The notes under the pieces were generated by a model. The model ran no database searches, had not been told where the DNA came from, and saw only the letters and a program-made list of their open reading frames with translations. Of a DNA stretch of 64,000 nt, positions 15,423-24,217 are shown piece by piece (within the stretch, counting starts at the first letter, position 1; each line of letters begins with the position of its first letter). The stretch covers positions 124,001-188,000 of the forward strand of contig JAOPTR010000018.1 of NCBI GenBank assembly GCA_051531935.1, given 5' to 3'. Made by a program: the position numbers and the translations under genes. This DNA is from OCS116 sp051531935. Its GTDB lineage: Bacteria; Pseudomonadota; Alphaproteobacteria; Rhizobiales; OSC116.

Positions 15423-16562
15423 TAGCCCTTAAATGTAACACACTGAAATAAATACAATCTATACCACTCATTTCTCGGCATCATCAAGTTTATTTGAATT
15501 GGCTAACCTTAAATCCGAAGATGTACAGGCTAATGTCCATTGGACTGGATTCCAAAGAATGATCGTTAAGTCTTCATCATCTTGGCCTGAAGCTTTTCCG
15601 AAAATGGCATATAATTTATAAACTAATAGCAACAAACAACAGAAAATACGAAATTCTCAACTTGCCAATCAGTATGCAAGGCTACCAATTTCAGTTTGGT
15701 TGTCAGAATAAAATATTCAGTATTTGAGCAATTCTATTGCATTTATTGTTGCAAGGATGATTTGATTTCTCATATTCATCATTTCAAACACAACATATAA
15801 ATTCATCCACACAACTTGCCTTAACCAATCTCTTGCACCATTTTTGCCTCTCCTAAACTCATCATCTTTCCCTAGTTTAAACGCGTTTGAAATGCGACAA
15901 GCTGTGAACATAAAAAGTGTTAAAGCGAGATAGGCGGTGGTGCCCGGAGGCTGGGTGAATATGAAAAAATCCCTGAAGCGCGTTTAGAAAGCTGAGCTGG
16001 ATTATGTATATGATTCTGAAGCTTCGTTTATGGCACTCTCTGGAAATTATGTTGTCCTGCTGTATTGACCATCCTGGGATATAAAAATTGTAAAACTGAT
16101 TTTGTTTGGAGTGTGTGGGATATAATTTTTGTATAGACAATGGTGTTATAAAACAGGAGTGTTCTGGCAGCTAAGCGAAGTTCTGTCGAAGTGAATATCA
16201 AGAGTTAAAATGTTCAGTCATATCAACCAGATTTAAATTATTTCTTAGGTCCAAATCCACCTAATCAACGCAAAATTCTGAATAGTATTTTCTGATTGTT
16301 GAGGATTCTCACCGCAGATGGCGGAGGGAGCTGCTGAGCAATTTGGAAACAATTTTTGGTGTAGGTTTTTGTAAGGGTTGCTTGGGTTTTTAAGGCTCTT
16401 TACTCAAAAGTAAATCATACATTTTGAAATAAGCATTGACATGATATTTTAAATAGTCCAAAAATGGACAATCTAAAATGAGACAATATTTAGTTTTAAG
16501 ATGTTTCTATATATGTTTATTGCGGAAATATTTCTTAGAAGTGACTTATGAGGGAGATAGCT
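15423..16562. other. 1.1-kb intergenic stretch without recognisable gene
   Basis: Only short minus-strand frames (64 and 87 codons, around 15717-16140) occur. They have no ribosome site and no recognisable domain, so I do not call them. The composition is mixed, with a slightly GC-richer patch near 15930-16010. It may be the right flank of the island relic, but I found no clear direct repeat or integrase. The last 120 bp hold the operator and promoter region of the amidohydrolase gene. Confidence 0.55.
16454..16471. promoter_or_regulatory. MarR-type operator 1 upstream of amidohydrolase gene
   Basis: The inverted repeat AGTCCA-AAAA-TGGACA has core arms GTCCA (16456-16460) and TGGAC (16465-16469). 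The same GTCCA-N4-TGGAC element recurs before the CoA ligase and hydratase genes. A TTGACA hexamer lies at 16436-16441, 14 bp upstream. The probable ligand is the MarR protein encoded at 21340. Confidence 0.75.
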
Positions 16563-17432
16563 ATGCTTGATGTGGATAGTCTTGTTGCGATTGATTTTCA
16601 TACCCATGCAGAAGAATCATGTGGGTTACATGCTGACGACGGTTATGACGATTTTCAAGATGCAATGACAAGTTATTTTAAATCTCCTTTTAAGCATCCT
16701 CCAACTATTCCTGAGACTGCGGCCTATTATAGAGAGAAAAAAATTGGTGCCGTTATTTTTCCGGTAGACGCGGAACGAGAAACAGGTTTTCGCAGGTATA
16801 ATAATGAAGAGATGGCTGAGCTATGTGCAGAAAATGATGATATATTAATTCCATTTGCCAGTATAGATCCTGCTAAGGGCAAACTTGGCGCACGTGAGGC
16901 TCTTCGATTGGTCAAGGATTTTGGCATTCAAGGATTTAAATTTCATCCTACAATGCAGGGGTTCTATCCAAATGATCGCAATGCATATACATTGTATGAA
17001 GCAATTGCTGAAACTGGAAAACCTGTTTTATTTCATACGGGGCAAACCGGGGTAGGCTCTGGCATGCCTGGTGGAATGGGAATGAAATTAGCTTATTCTA
17101 ACCCTATGTATATTGATGAAATCGCTGCCGATTTTCCTGACATGCCAATAGTTTTAGCTCATCCTTCGTTTCCTTGGCAGGATGAGGCATTGTCAGTAGC
17201 AACCCATAAACCAAATGTTTATATTGATTTATCTGGTTGGTCTCCGAAATATTTCCCACCTATTTTGATCCGTTATATGAATAGCATCTTAAAAGATAAA
17301 GTGCTTTTTGGATCTGATTGGCCTGTTATTCTGCCTGATCGCTGGATTAATGATTTTGAGAAATTAGATATTAAACCAGAAGTTAGGCCTCTTATCATGA
17401 AAGAAAATGCTAGGAAGTTATTAAAAATCTAA
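16563..17432 (+). CDS. Amidohydrolase-2 family, probable hydroxyphenyl-beta-ketoacyl-CoA hydrolase
   Basis: From ATG 16563 (preceded by GAGGGAGATAGCT) the protein has 289 residues and the metal-dependent TIM-barrel of the amidohydrolase_2 family: DFHTHAEES at the start, GFKFHPTMQGFYPND, VLFHTGQTG, LAHPSFPWQDEAL and FGSDWPV. In hydroxycinnamate clusters of Agrobacterium-type bacteria, a member of this family hydrolyses the 4-hydroxyphenyl-beta-ketoacyl-CoA formed by hydratase and dehydrogenase. The neighbouring ligase, SDR and hydratase genes and the shared operator support that role. An in-frame ATG at 16548 overlaps the ribosome site and is less likely. Confidence 0.8.
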   Translation: MLDVDSLVAIDFHTHAEESCGLHADDGYDDFQDAMTSYFKSPFKHPPTIPETAAYYREKKIGAVIFPVDAERETGFRRYNNEEMAELCAENDDILIPFASIDPAKGKLGAREALRLVKDFGIQGFKFHPTMQGFYPNDRNAYTLYEAIAETGKPVLFHTGQTGVGSGMPGGMGMKLAYSNPMYIDEIAADFPDMPIVLAHPSFPWQDEALSVATHKPNVYIDLSGWSPKYFPPILIRYMNSILKDKVLFGSDWPVILPDRWINDFEKLDIKPEVRPLIMKENARKLLKI

Positions 17433-17736
17433 AGTAGATTTCAGATTTAATTCTGGAGCTTATAAGTACAAAGAAAACTCAATATTCGATGTTGTTAGAA
17501 AAAACGAGGATGTGCATTATTTTTTGTAATAAATTCGAAAAAATTTGGATTTATTTAGTGTGGCGCAAAATAATTTAGCCAATTCATTGCCTTTAAGTTT
17601 AAGGAAATATGGAACTGCCTTTAAAATCAATATAATTTTAATTGACAAGGGTACACTATATTTAAAATCATCCAAAAATGGACTGTTTGATTAGAGATGT
17701 AAATCAAGTTTGATTAAATAAAATCGGAGAATACAA
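17433..17736. other. 304-bp intergenic region with operator before CoA ligase gene
   Basis: Apart from the promoter/operator at 17642-17684 I see no gene. The first 180 bp are AT-rich with no clear terminator. Confidence 0.55.
17642..17684 (+). promoter_or_regulatory. Promoter with MarR-type operator 2 upstream of CoA ligase gene
   Basis: TTGACA (17642-17647) and TAAAAT (17663-17668, 15-bp spacing) form a possible promoter. Directly after it lies ATCCA-AAAA-TGGAC (17670-17683), matching operators 1 and 3 except for one base in the left arm. The position over the expected start site suits repression. Confidence 0.7.
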
Positions 17737-19593
17737 ATGACAAATAATTTTACCGAAGACGCCTCTTGGTTAGATGTTCCATTTAAACCAGTTAAATTTG
17801 ACCAACCTGAGGTAATAACTCGCAATGGCGAGAATGGTGAAATTTATGTTAGTCAGGTAGAAGAGTTACCATCTTATAATGAGAGAATTACAGATGCGCT
17901 ATTGCATTATGCCAATATTCACCCTGATAAAGTTTATTTGGCTGATAGAGGAGGTGATGGAGAATGGAGAACCCTAACCTATAGCGAGGCAGCAGAAAGA
18001 GTTAAATCTTTAGGACAATTTCTAATCGACAATGGTGTTTCAGCAGAAAGACCGCTAGCAATTCTTTCTGGCAACTGTATTGAGCATGCGTTACTTGGCT
18101 TGGCGGCTGCGCATGTGGGTGTAGCTTATGCGCCAATTTCACCTGCTTACTCAATTGTATCGAAAGATTTTGAGCGTTTAGTTGATATTTTTTCTACAAT
18201 TACTCCATGTATGGTCTTTGCCGCAGATTTGGAAATGTATTTACCAGCGATCAAAGCTGCTGCAGAAGAAGGCGTGAAAATCTTAACCACAACTCTCATT
18301 TCAGAAGATCATATACACTTTGAAACAGCTTTGAAGACCACTATCACTGATGAAGTTAGTCAATCATATGAAAAAATAAATGGTGATACGATCGTTAAGT
18401 TTTTATTCACCTCAGGTTCAACTGGTTCACCGAAAGCAGTGATTAACACTCATCAAATGATTTGTTCCAACAACATGATGGTTAGGGAGGCTTTTACTTT
18501 CGTGAAGGATGAACCTCCAATAATGCTTGATTGGGCACCTTGGAACCATACAGCTGGTGGAAATCAAGTTTTTTATATGGCGTTATTTAATGGTGGAACA
18601 CTATATATTGACGATGGTCGACCGACTCCAAGAGATATTCATAAGACAATACGTAATATCAAAGATGTCTCTCCAACATGGTATTTTAACGTTCCTAGAG
18701 GATTAAATGCGTTGGTCGAAGCGATGCAAGACGATGCAGAGTTAAGGCAAGCGTTCTATAAAAATTTAAAAATGATTTGGTATGCAGGGGCAGGGCTTGC
18801 TCAACATACTTGGGACTGTTTGGAACAAATGGCCGTTGAAACTACGGGAACCAGAATATTGATTGCGACAGGGTTAGGAGCAACTGAAACCTCACCTGCC
18901 GCATTGTTTTGCACATGGCCACAAACCAAGCCAGGAAATATTGGTGTACCCGGTAAGGGACAGATTTTGAAGTTGGTTCCATTTGAAGGCAAATATGACG
19001 CAAGACTTAAGGGGTTAAACATCACCCCAGGATATTGGAGGCAACCTGAGTTGACAGCTAAGGCATTCGATGAGGAAGGCTACTATATGTTGGGTGACGC
19101 GCTAAAGCCGAAAGATCCAAATGATTATAATGAAGGATTTATGTTTGATGGGCGTACAGCAGAAAATTTTAAATTAGATACGGGAACATGGGTTTCAACT
19201 GGCGCCTTGAGAACGCAATTTATTGATCATTTCGAAGGCATTGTTAATGAGGTGACGATTACTGGAGCCGATCGTTCCTATTTGGGTGGGTTGGTTTTTC
19301 CAAATTATGATTTGTTACGTGAAATTGCTCAAATGCCTGATGCAAAAATTGAGGATGTCTTGAGAAATGAAAAAGTGCGTAAAGCCTTTGCAGTAAGGCT
19401 CAAATCTTTAGCCCTAACCAATACAGGCTCTTCAACTCTCATAAGAAACATCATACTTGTTGAAACGCCTCCATCACTAGAAAGCCATGAATTAACAGAC
19501 AAAGGGTCAGTTAATCAACGTGCTGTGTTAGCAAATAGGCCTGACTTGGTTGAGGAAATTTATAACTCCTCACCTCGAAATATATATGTTTAA
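17737..19593 (+). CDS. Feruloyl-CoA synthetase-type acyl-CoA ligase
   Basis: The 618-residue adenylate-forming enzyme has the ANL core: P-loop FTSGSTGSPKAVINT near residue 228, GLGATETSPAA (A5-like motif), and YWRQPELTAKAFDEEGYYMLGDAL followed by the hinge FDGRTAENFKLDTGTWVS. The long form with the LDWAPWNHTAGG segment is typical of feruloyl/p-coumaroyl-CoA synthetases, which activate hydroxycinnamates with ATP and CoA. The next genes (SDR, enoyl-CoA hydratase) and the ketoacyl-CoA hydrolase upstream give a coherent beta-oxidation-like side-chain shortening route. A good GGAG ribosome site precedes ATG 17737. Confidence 0.88.
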   Translation: MTNNFTEDASWLDVPFKPVKFDQPEVITRNGENGEIYVSQVEELPSYNERITDALLHYANIHPDKVYLADRGGDGEWRTLTYSEAAERVKSLGQFLIDNGVSAERPLAILSGNCIEHALLGLAAAHVGVAYAPISPAYSIVSKDFERLVDIFSTITPCMVFAADLEMYLPAIKAAAEEGVKILTTTLISEDHIHFETALKTTITDEVSQSYEKINGDTIVKFLFTSGSTGSPKAVINTHQMICSNNMMVREAFTFVKDEPPIMLDWAPWNHTAGGNQVFYMALFNGGTLYIDDGRPTPRDIHKTIRNIKDVSPTWYFNVPRGLNALVEAMQDDAELRQAFYKNLKMIWYAGAGLAQHTWDCLEQMAVETTGTRILIATGLGATETSPAALFCTWPQTKPGNIGVPGKGQILKLVPFEGKYDARLKGLNITPGYWRQPELTAKAFDEEGYYMLGDALKPKDPNDYNEGFMFDGRTAENFKLDTGTWVSTGALRTQFIDHFEGIVNEVTITGADRSYLGGLVFPNYDLLREIAQMPDAKIEDVLRNEKVRKAFAVRLKSLALTNTGSSTLIRNIILVETPPSLESHELTDKGSVNQRAVLANRPDLVEEIYNSSPRNIYV

Positions 19594-19619
19594 TAAAAAC
19601 CTGACGAAGGAATATTAGA

Positions 19620-20381
19620 ATGCAAATTAAAAATAGTGTTGCAATTGTTACTGGTGGAGCATCTGGGTTAGGTAAAGAAACGGCTATTCATTTGGCTAAA
19701 CTTGGCGCCAAAGTGGTTATTTTTGATCTAAATATCGAGGCTGCAAATGAAGTGGCTATGGAAATAGATGGTTTGGCTATCGAGACTAATATTTGCGATG
19801 ACGAAAGCGTGACCGCATCCCTATTAAGGCTAAAAGAGCATTTTGATTGTCCAAGAATTCTTGTTAATTGCGCAGGAATAGGCACAGCTAGTAGAGTTGT
19901 CGGCAGAGATGGACCGATGCAATTGAATGTTTTTAAAAAGGTAATTGAAGTCAATTTAATTGGAACATTCAATATGATTAGGCTTGTAGGTGCATTAATG
20001 AGCGAAGAAGCTCCCCTCGAAGATAATGAAAGAGGTGTGATCGTTTCAACTGCTTCTGTTGCTGCTTATGATGGTCAAATTGGTCAAGCAGCATATTCTG
20101 CATCTAAAGGGGGGATTATCTCTATGATGTTGCCTATCGCGCGTGAATTTGCGCGTTTTGGAATACGGCTTAATACAATTGCACCAGGAATATTCCACAC
20201 TCCTCTATTAGGTACTCTACCTAAAGAAGCTCAAGAATCTTTGGCATCAAATATTCCGTTTCCTTCAAGGTTGGGCAAACCAGAGGAATTTTCTGCTCTT
20301 GTCGAAACGTGCATTACAAATCGGTATATCAATGCAGAAACTATAAGAATTGATGGTGGCGTGCGTTTAACACCGCGTTAA
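19620..20381 (+). CDS. SDR-family 3-hydroxyacyl-CoA dehydrogenase-like protein
   Basis: A 253-residue classical short-chain dehydrogenase. It has the NAD-binding TGGASGLGKETA at residues ~9-20, NCAGIG, catalytic S in VSTASVAA and YSASKGG (Tyr-x-x-x-Lys), and a C-terminal SRLGKPEEFSALVE. The sequence resembles type II 3-hydroxyacyl-CoA dehydrogenases (HSD10-like). Placed 27 bp after the CoA ligase with an ACGAAGGAATATTAGA ribosome site, it should oxidise the beta-hydroxy-phenylpropionyl-CoA intermediate to the beta-keto form. The role is inferred from context. Confidence 0.87.
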   Translation: MQIKNSVAIVTGGASGLGKETAIHLAKLGAKVVIFDLNIEAANEVAMEIDGLAIETNICDDESVTASLLRLKEHFDCPRILVNCAGIGTASRVVGRDGPMQLNVFKKVIEVNLIGTFNMIRLVGALMSEEAPLEDNERGVIVSTASVAAYDGQIGQAAYSASKGGIISMMLPIAREFARFGIRLNTIAPGIFHTPLLGTLPKEAQESLASNIPFPSRLGKPEEFSALVETCITNRYINAETIRIDGGVRLTPR

Positions 20382-20408
20382 ACCTTAAAGGAATACTTGC
20401 AAAAACGA

Positions 20409-20459
20409 TTGACAGCCATGGAATTTTTATCCATTATTAGAAAGTCCATATATGGACAA
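20409..20459 (+). promoter_or_regulatory. Sigma70-type promoter with MarR-type operator 3
   Basis: TTGACA (20409-20414) and CATTAT (20432-20437) are 17 bp apart. The perfect palindrome GTCCA-TATA-TGGAC (20444-20457) starts six bases after the -10 box, over the transcription start. This is the best-formed of the three operators and drives the hydratase-MarR pair, so the regulator probably autoregulates. A looser TGGA...TCCA pair lies inside the spacer. Confidence 0.8.
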
Positions 20460-20530
20460 TAAGGTTGTACAAATAAAATATTTTCTTATTGGCACCGCAG
20501 GGATGGATCAATGGGACATTAGGGGTAAGA

Positions 20531-21337
20531 ATGAGTCAAATTTCATATCAACTGAAGAATGATATAGCGATTATAAAGCTTCTTCGTGCTGAAAAAAGAA
20601 ATGCCATTTCGGATAGCATGTTGTCTGAATTAGAAATTGCTATTAAAAAAGCAAATGTGGAAGCAAAGGCAGCAGTTATCTGGGGTGATGGAGATCATTT
20701 TTGTGCTGGTTTAGATTTATCTGAGCATATTGACAAAACTGCAATTGAAGGCATCGCTGGTTCAAGGAGGTGGCATGCAATTTTCACAGAAATTCAACGT
20801 GGCACAATTCCTTATTTCTCAGCTTTGCATGGTGCGGTTGTTGGCGGAGGGCTTGAGCTTGCCTCAGCAACTCATGTGAGAGTTGCTGATGAAAGTGCGT
20901 TTTTTGCTTTACCTGAAGGTCAGCGAGGTATTTTTGTTGGCGGTGGTGGCTCCGTAAACATATCTCGAGTTTTAGGCGTTTCTAGAATGATTGACTTAAT
21001 GCTTACGGGAAGAGTGCTCTCTTCATCAGAAGCCGAACGATTTAATATTGTTTCATATATAACTCCTAAAGGAGGTGCGTTTGAAAAGGCACTTGAACTT
21101 GCAAAATGTGCGGCTAAAAATTCAGCACTATCAAATTATTGCATTATAAACGCGATACCTAGAATTCATGACAGTGGCTATGATGAAGGGTTGTTTTTCG
21201 AATCTATGATAGCTTCGTTTACACAAGAATCTCCTGATGCTAAAATGCGTCTCAAAGCATTTCTGGACAAAAAGGCTGCGCGCCTTGCTGTTCCAAACGA
21301 GGTGCAATCTGAAGCAAGCTTTAATAAAGGAAATTAA
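20531..21337 (+). CDS. Enoyl-CoA hydratase/isomerase (crotonase) family protein
   Basis: From ATG 20531 (AGGGGTAAG ribosome site) it is a 268-residue crotonase. Visible are the oxyanion-hole segments DHFCAGLDLSEH and GAVVGGGLELASATHVRVAD, followed by FALPEGQRGIFVGGGGS, where a Glu sits in the catalytic region. In this operon it should hydrate feruloyl- or coumaroyl-CoA. Whether it also cleaves to the aldehyde (Fcs/Ech lyase type) is unclear, but the presence of a dehydrogenase and a ketoacyl-CoA hydrolase favours simple hydration. It overlaps no neighbour and is followed 2 bp later by the MarR gene. Confidence 0.87.
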   Translation: MSQISYQLKNDIAIIKLLRAEKRNAISDSMLSELEIAIKKANVEAKAAVIWGDGDHFCAGLDLSEHIDKTAIEGIAGSRRWHAIFTEIQRGTIPYFSALHGAVVGGGLELASATHVRVADESAFFALPEGQRGIFVGGGGSVNISRVLGVSRMIDLMLTGRVLSSSEAERFNIVSYITPKGGAFEKALELAKCAAKNSALSNYCIINAIPRIHDSGYDEGLFFESMIASFTQESPDAKMRLKAFLDKKAARLAVPNEVQSEASFNKGN

Positions 21338-21339
21338 TT

Positions 21340-21822
21340 ATGTCACAAAATCAATTGGTTGAAGAAATACTAATACCTGTAAAGGCAATCGAAAATGTTG
21401 ATTTTAAGGAGTTTGAGCGCATTGCTGGGCTAATGATTCAGTTAGGACAGTTAAAAGTATCAAAGTCATTCCAGGAGATTTTTAAAGGTGAAGAATTAAA
21501 CGTCGGGCGTTTTACGATATTATGCGCCATTAATGATAACCCAGAAATTAATCAAGGAATTCTTGCGAAGGCTTTAGAAATAAAACGCTCAAATATGACA
21601 ACCATAATAAGAGCTTTTGAAAATAAAGGGCTGCTTGAAAGGATAGTGCCAGAGAATAACAGAAGATCAATTGCGCTTATTCTAACAAAGGAAGGCAGGG
21701 ATCTTGTGAAGGAATTTAGGCCAAGGGTCTTAAAGGCGGAAAAACAAGTTTTTTCGATGTTGAGTGATGAAGAGTATTCGAGTTTTGTTGTGACATTGCG
21801 TAAAATTATGGGTCGCAATTAA
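21340..21822 (+). CDS. MarR-family regulator, HcaR-like
   Basis: A 160-residue MarR protein with the winged helix in the middle: FTILCAINDNPEINQGILAKALEIKRSNMTTIIRAFENKGLLER, then the wing NNRRSIALILTKEGRDLVKEF. It starts 2 bp after the hydratase stop, behind AAAGGAAATTAATT, so the two are co-translated. Comparable loci are repressed by a MarR protein (HcaR/CouR type) until the hydroxycinnamoyl-CoA binds. The three GTCCA-N4-TGGAC palindromes at 16456, 17670 and 20444 are its likely operators. Confidence 0.9.
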   Translation: MSQNQLVEEILIPVKAIENVDFKEFERIAGLMIQLGQLKVSKSFQEIFKGEELNVGRFTILCAINDNPEINQGILAKALEIKRSNMTTIIRAFENKGLLERIVPENNRRSIALILTKEGRDLVKEFRPRVLKAEKQVFSMLSDEEYSSFVVTLRKIMGRN

Positions 21823-22037
21823 ATATTTTAAATTCCTATAGCTGAAGATGCAAAATAGAAGCCTTGGTTTGTTGCCATGCCATGGCCGTATAGTCGCGCG
21901 CAACACAAAGATAATGTAAAATTCGAGTGGTCTCGAATGTAGGTAAGTGTAGCAATATAGTTACAAGCTATTGGGTTTCAATTCGCATAAAATTGGAAAC
22001 CATATCATGAAGAAACTATCATAAAAGGGAGAGAATT

Positions 22038-23093
22038 ATGAAAATGTTTAAAATAAAATCCATAGTAGGGGCTGCATTAATTTGCACTGCAGGGTTAGGG
22101 ATTAGTACTGTTTCTGTTATTGCAGCAGATACTGTTACGTTAAAATTGCATCAATTTTTACCACCACAGGCAACAGTACCTAAAAAAGTACTCGAAGTCT
22201 GGGGTGCTAAAGTTGAAGAGGCTTCAAAAGGGCGAATCAAAATTCAGCAATATCCCTCGATGCAGCTAGGTGGGCGGCCGCCTGAGTTAATAGATCAAGT
22301 GCTTGATGGAGTTGTAGATATTGCATGGACTGTAGTTGGTTACACTCCAGGTCGTTTCCCCCGCACAGAAGTCTTCGAATTACCATTTATTCAATCTGAT
22401 GCGCAAGCAACCACTAAAGCTTTTTGGATATTGTTTGAAAAAGACATGAAAGACAATGAATTTAAAGATATGCATGTGCTTGGTACTTGGGTTCATGGGC
22501 CAGGATTAATTCATTCGAATACACCTATCAAGGATGTTGAAGATATGAAGGGTTTGAAAATTCGTGGCGGTTCTCGAGCCATTAACATGATGTTAAAAGA
22601 ATTTGGTGCGACTCCTGTCGGAATGCCAGTTCCAGCTGTCTCTGAAGCTTTGTCAAAGGGTGTTATTGACGCAACAACCATTCCTTGGGAAGTTGCAGCC
22701 TCTTTAAAAGTAAGTGAATTAGTCCATAATCACACTGAATTTACTGGTAATGCTCTTTACACAGTTACGTTTGTAATGGCAATGAATAAAGAGAAATATG
22801 AAAGCCTGCCAGATGACTTGAAAAAAATTATCGACGATAATTCAGGTCTTGAATTCAGTGTAAACGCAGCTAGAATAATGCAGGAAGCTGATGCCCCTGT
22901 ACGCGCTCAAGCGGTTGAACTCGGCAATAATGTTATTGTTCTAAGTGCCGAGGAAAGTGATAAATGGCATCAAGCATCTGCCGCTGTTTACGACCAGTGG
23001 GCCAAAGAAATGGATGCTAAGGGTTTTGATGGCAAGGGTTTGATTGATGAAGCAAAAGCCTTGATTAAAGAAAATTCTAGTATGGCTAAATAA
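22038..23093 (+). CDS. TRAP transporter solute-binding protein, DctP family (orphan)
   Basis: The 351-residue protein has a signal peptide (residues ~1-30, ending VSVIAADTV) and the DctP fold: LKLHQFLPPQATVPKKVLEVWGAKVEE, the carboxylate-binding Arg in GLKIRGGSRAINMMLKEFGATPVGMP, and IDATTIPWEVAA. The position behind the hydroxycinnamate genes suggests it captures phenylpropanoid acids, as CouP/TarP-type proteins do. No dctQ or dctM gene follows: a terminator comes 10 bp after the stop. It must therefore use a membrane pair encoded elsewhere. The AAGGGAGAGAATT ribosome site supports the start. Confidence 0.92.
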   Translation: MKMFKIKSIVGAALICTAGLGISTVSVIAADTVTLKLHQFLPPQATVPKKVLEVWGAKVEEASKGRIKIQQYPSMQLGGRPPELIDQVLDGVVDIAWTVVGYTPGRFPRTEVFELPFIQSDAQATTKAFWILFEKDMKDNEFKDMHVLGTWVHGPGLIHSNTPIKDVEDMKGLKIRGGSRAINMMLKEFGATPVGMPVPAVSEALSKGVIDATTIPWEVAASLKVSELVHNHTEFTGNALYTVTFVMAMNKEKYESLPDDLKKIIDDNSGLEFSVNAARIMQEADAPVRAQAVELGNNVIVLSAEESDKWHQASAAVYDQWAKEMDAKGFDGKGLIDEAKALIKENSSMAK

Positions 23094-23103
23094 AATGCAA
23101 AAG

Positions 23104-23138
23104 GGAGTGAGTTGATGATACAGCTTGCTCCTTTTTTT
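23104..23138 (+). terminator. Rho-independent terminator after TRAP binding protein
   Basis: GGAGTGAGTTG (23104-23114) pairs with CAGCTTGCTCC (23121-23131), 11 bp with three wobbles, loop ATGATA, then seven Ts. This ends the transcript right after the orphan dctP gene. Confidence 0.88.
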
Positions 23139-23548
23139 ACATTGTTCTAGGAATAAATGTGTTTCAAAACGCCGACATACAAAATGAGTGGTTTTGTGAA
23201 ATTAAAAATCAGTTTGTCAGTGGTGAACCAGAAAATAATTCAAATTCATGGCTAGTTCATCATGCAGTTTTGAAATGCGTGTTTAATTATATTACGGTTT
23301 CGAACGTCTGAATTCTTGTTCACTGGATAGTAGGTTGTTTTAAATCAAGCGGCACATGAGGACACAGAGTTTAATCTTACACAAATAACAAACGTTTCGC
23401 AAAAGCCATATTGAAATAAAAAACAGTTCTAGAAATTTGTGCGGACTGTCGACAGCGAAGTATCATATTTAGCTTATGGTGCGATTGATTAAGGAGCTGG
23501 TTGAGGGTTGTTGCTTCAAGATGATCGGGCAATTTGGCTCAAATAATT
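23139..23548. other. 410-bp intergenic region, probably decayed
   Basis: The only notable frame is 51 codons from a GTG at 23159 to a TGA near 23311 (beginning VFQNADIQNEWFCEIKNQF). It has no ribosome site and no recognised family, so I do not call it a gene. The rest shows no promoter, repeat or coding signal. Confidence 0.5.
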
Positions 23549-23893
23549 TTACTGTTCTGCGAAATCGTGTTCTTTGCAAATTTTTTGAATGTCTTGATTA
23601 TCTAGTGATTCTGAGGTCAATTTACATTGGTAGCTGTTGTCACTCTTTGTCAGGAAGTATTTACACGATTTACATTGCCCGAAGCCTTTTTGGTTGTTTT
23701 GAATTTGCCATGACTTCAAAATTGACTTTAGCATTTCGATTTGTGTTGTGTCATCATCGGTAACTCTGGTGAATATATTGTCAGATTGCTCAACAAATTC
23801 TTCGCCTCGAGTGGTTAATTTTAAACGAGAGAGGCGCTTGTCTGCAAGGTCTTGACTTCGGCTAACAAATTTTTGCTTTTCCAATATTTTTAG
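23549..23893 (-). pseudogene. MarR-family regulator, 5' half deleted
   Basis: The minus-strand frame reads SLKILEKQKFVSRSQDLADKRLSRLKLTTRGEEFVEQ, which is the second half of a MarR winged helix including the wing. It continues to a C-terminal cysteine cluster (CKSCKYF, YQCKLT, KICKEHDF), a likely Zn site. The first ~80 residues (dimer helices and recognition helix) are missing: homology stops at about 23893, where an in-frame TAA follows at 23897-23899. The divergently oriented neighbour is cut at the same base. It is therefore a deletion remnant. Confidence 0.82.
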
Positions 23894-24175
23894 GCTTTAG
23901 GAAGTGCTGCTGGTGTAAGCCGAGAAGAGATGTCGATGGCGCAGAATGGGTCGTCAAGTGATACCAAAACGCAATCCGCATTAACCTTCGCAAGTTTATT
24001 GGTGAAGAATACGGGACATGTGTCTCAATCGGATATCGAGCTTGTGAAACTTGCTGGGTACAATGAAGCAGAAATTGCAGAAATTTTGGCTCATGTTTCG
24101 CTTAATATTTTCACCAATTATACAAATGTTGCATTCGCAGTACCGCTTGATTTTCCGAAGGTTAAGCTAACTTAG
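23894..24175 (+). pseudogene. Carboxymuconolactone decarboxylase/AhpD-like protein, 5' half deleted
   Basis: The plus-strand frame starts abruptly as ALGSAAGVSREEMSMAQNG right after a TAG at 23891-23893. It continues through LTFASLLVKNTGHVSQSDIELVKLAGYNEAEIAEILAHVSLNIFTNYTNVA to a normal C-terminus (VPLDFPKVKL). This is the C-terminal half of a peroxidase-related AhpD-fold protein; the N-terminal half bearing the CxxC redox site is absent. An internal ATG at 23930 exists, but without ribosome site or promoter. Its 5' edge coincides with that of the truncated MarR gene. Confidence 0.82.
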
Positions 24176-24217
24176 ATTTCACATCTTCATGCACGAAACT
24201 AAATGGAATTCATTTAC

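Noticed and set aside
15535..15545. GTCCATTGGAC, arms of the MarR operator with a 1-bp spacer.
   Set aside because: Spacer length differs from the three real sites (4 bp) and no gene start lies near.
15717..16140. Two minus-strand frames of 64 and 87 codons in the 1.1-kb gap.
   Set aside because: No ribosome site, no recognisable domain and atypical composition; not supported as genes.
23159..23311. A 51-codon frame from GTG (VFQNADIQNEWF...).
   Set aside because: Too short, no ribosome site, no family recognised; described only as intergenic content.
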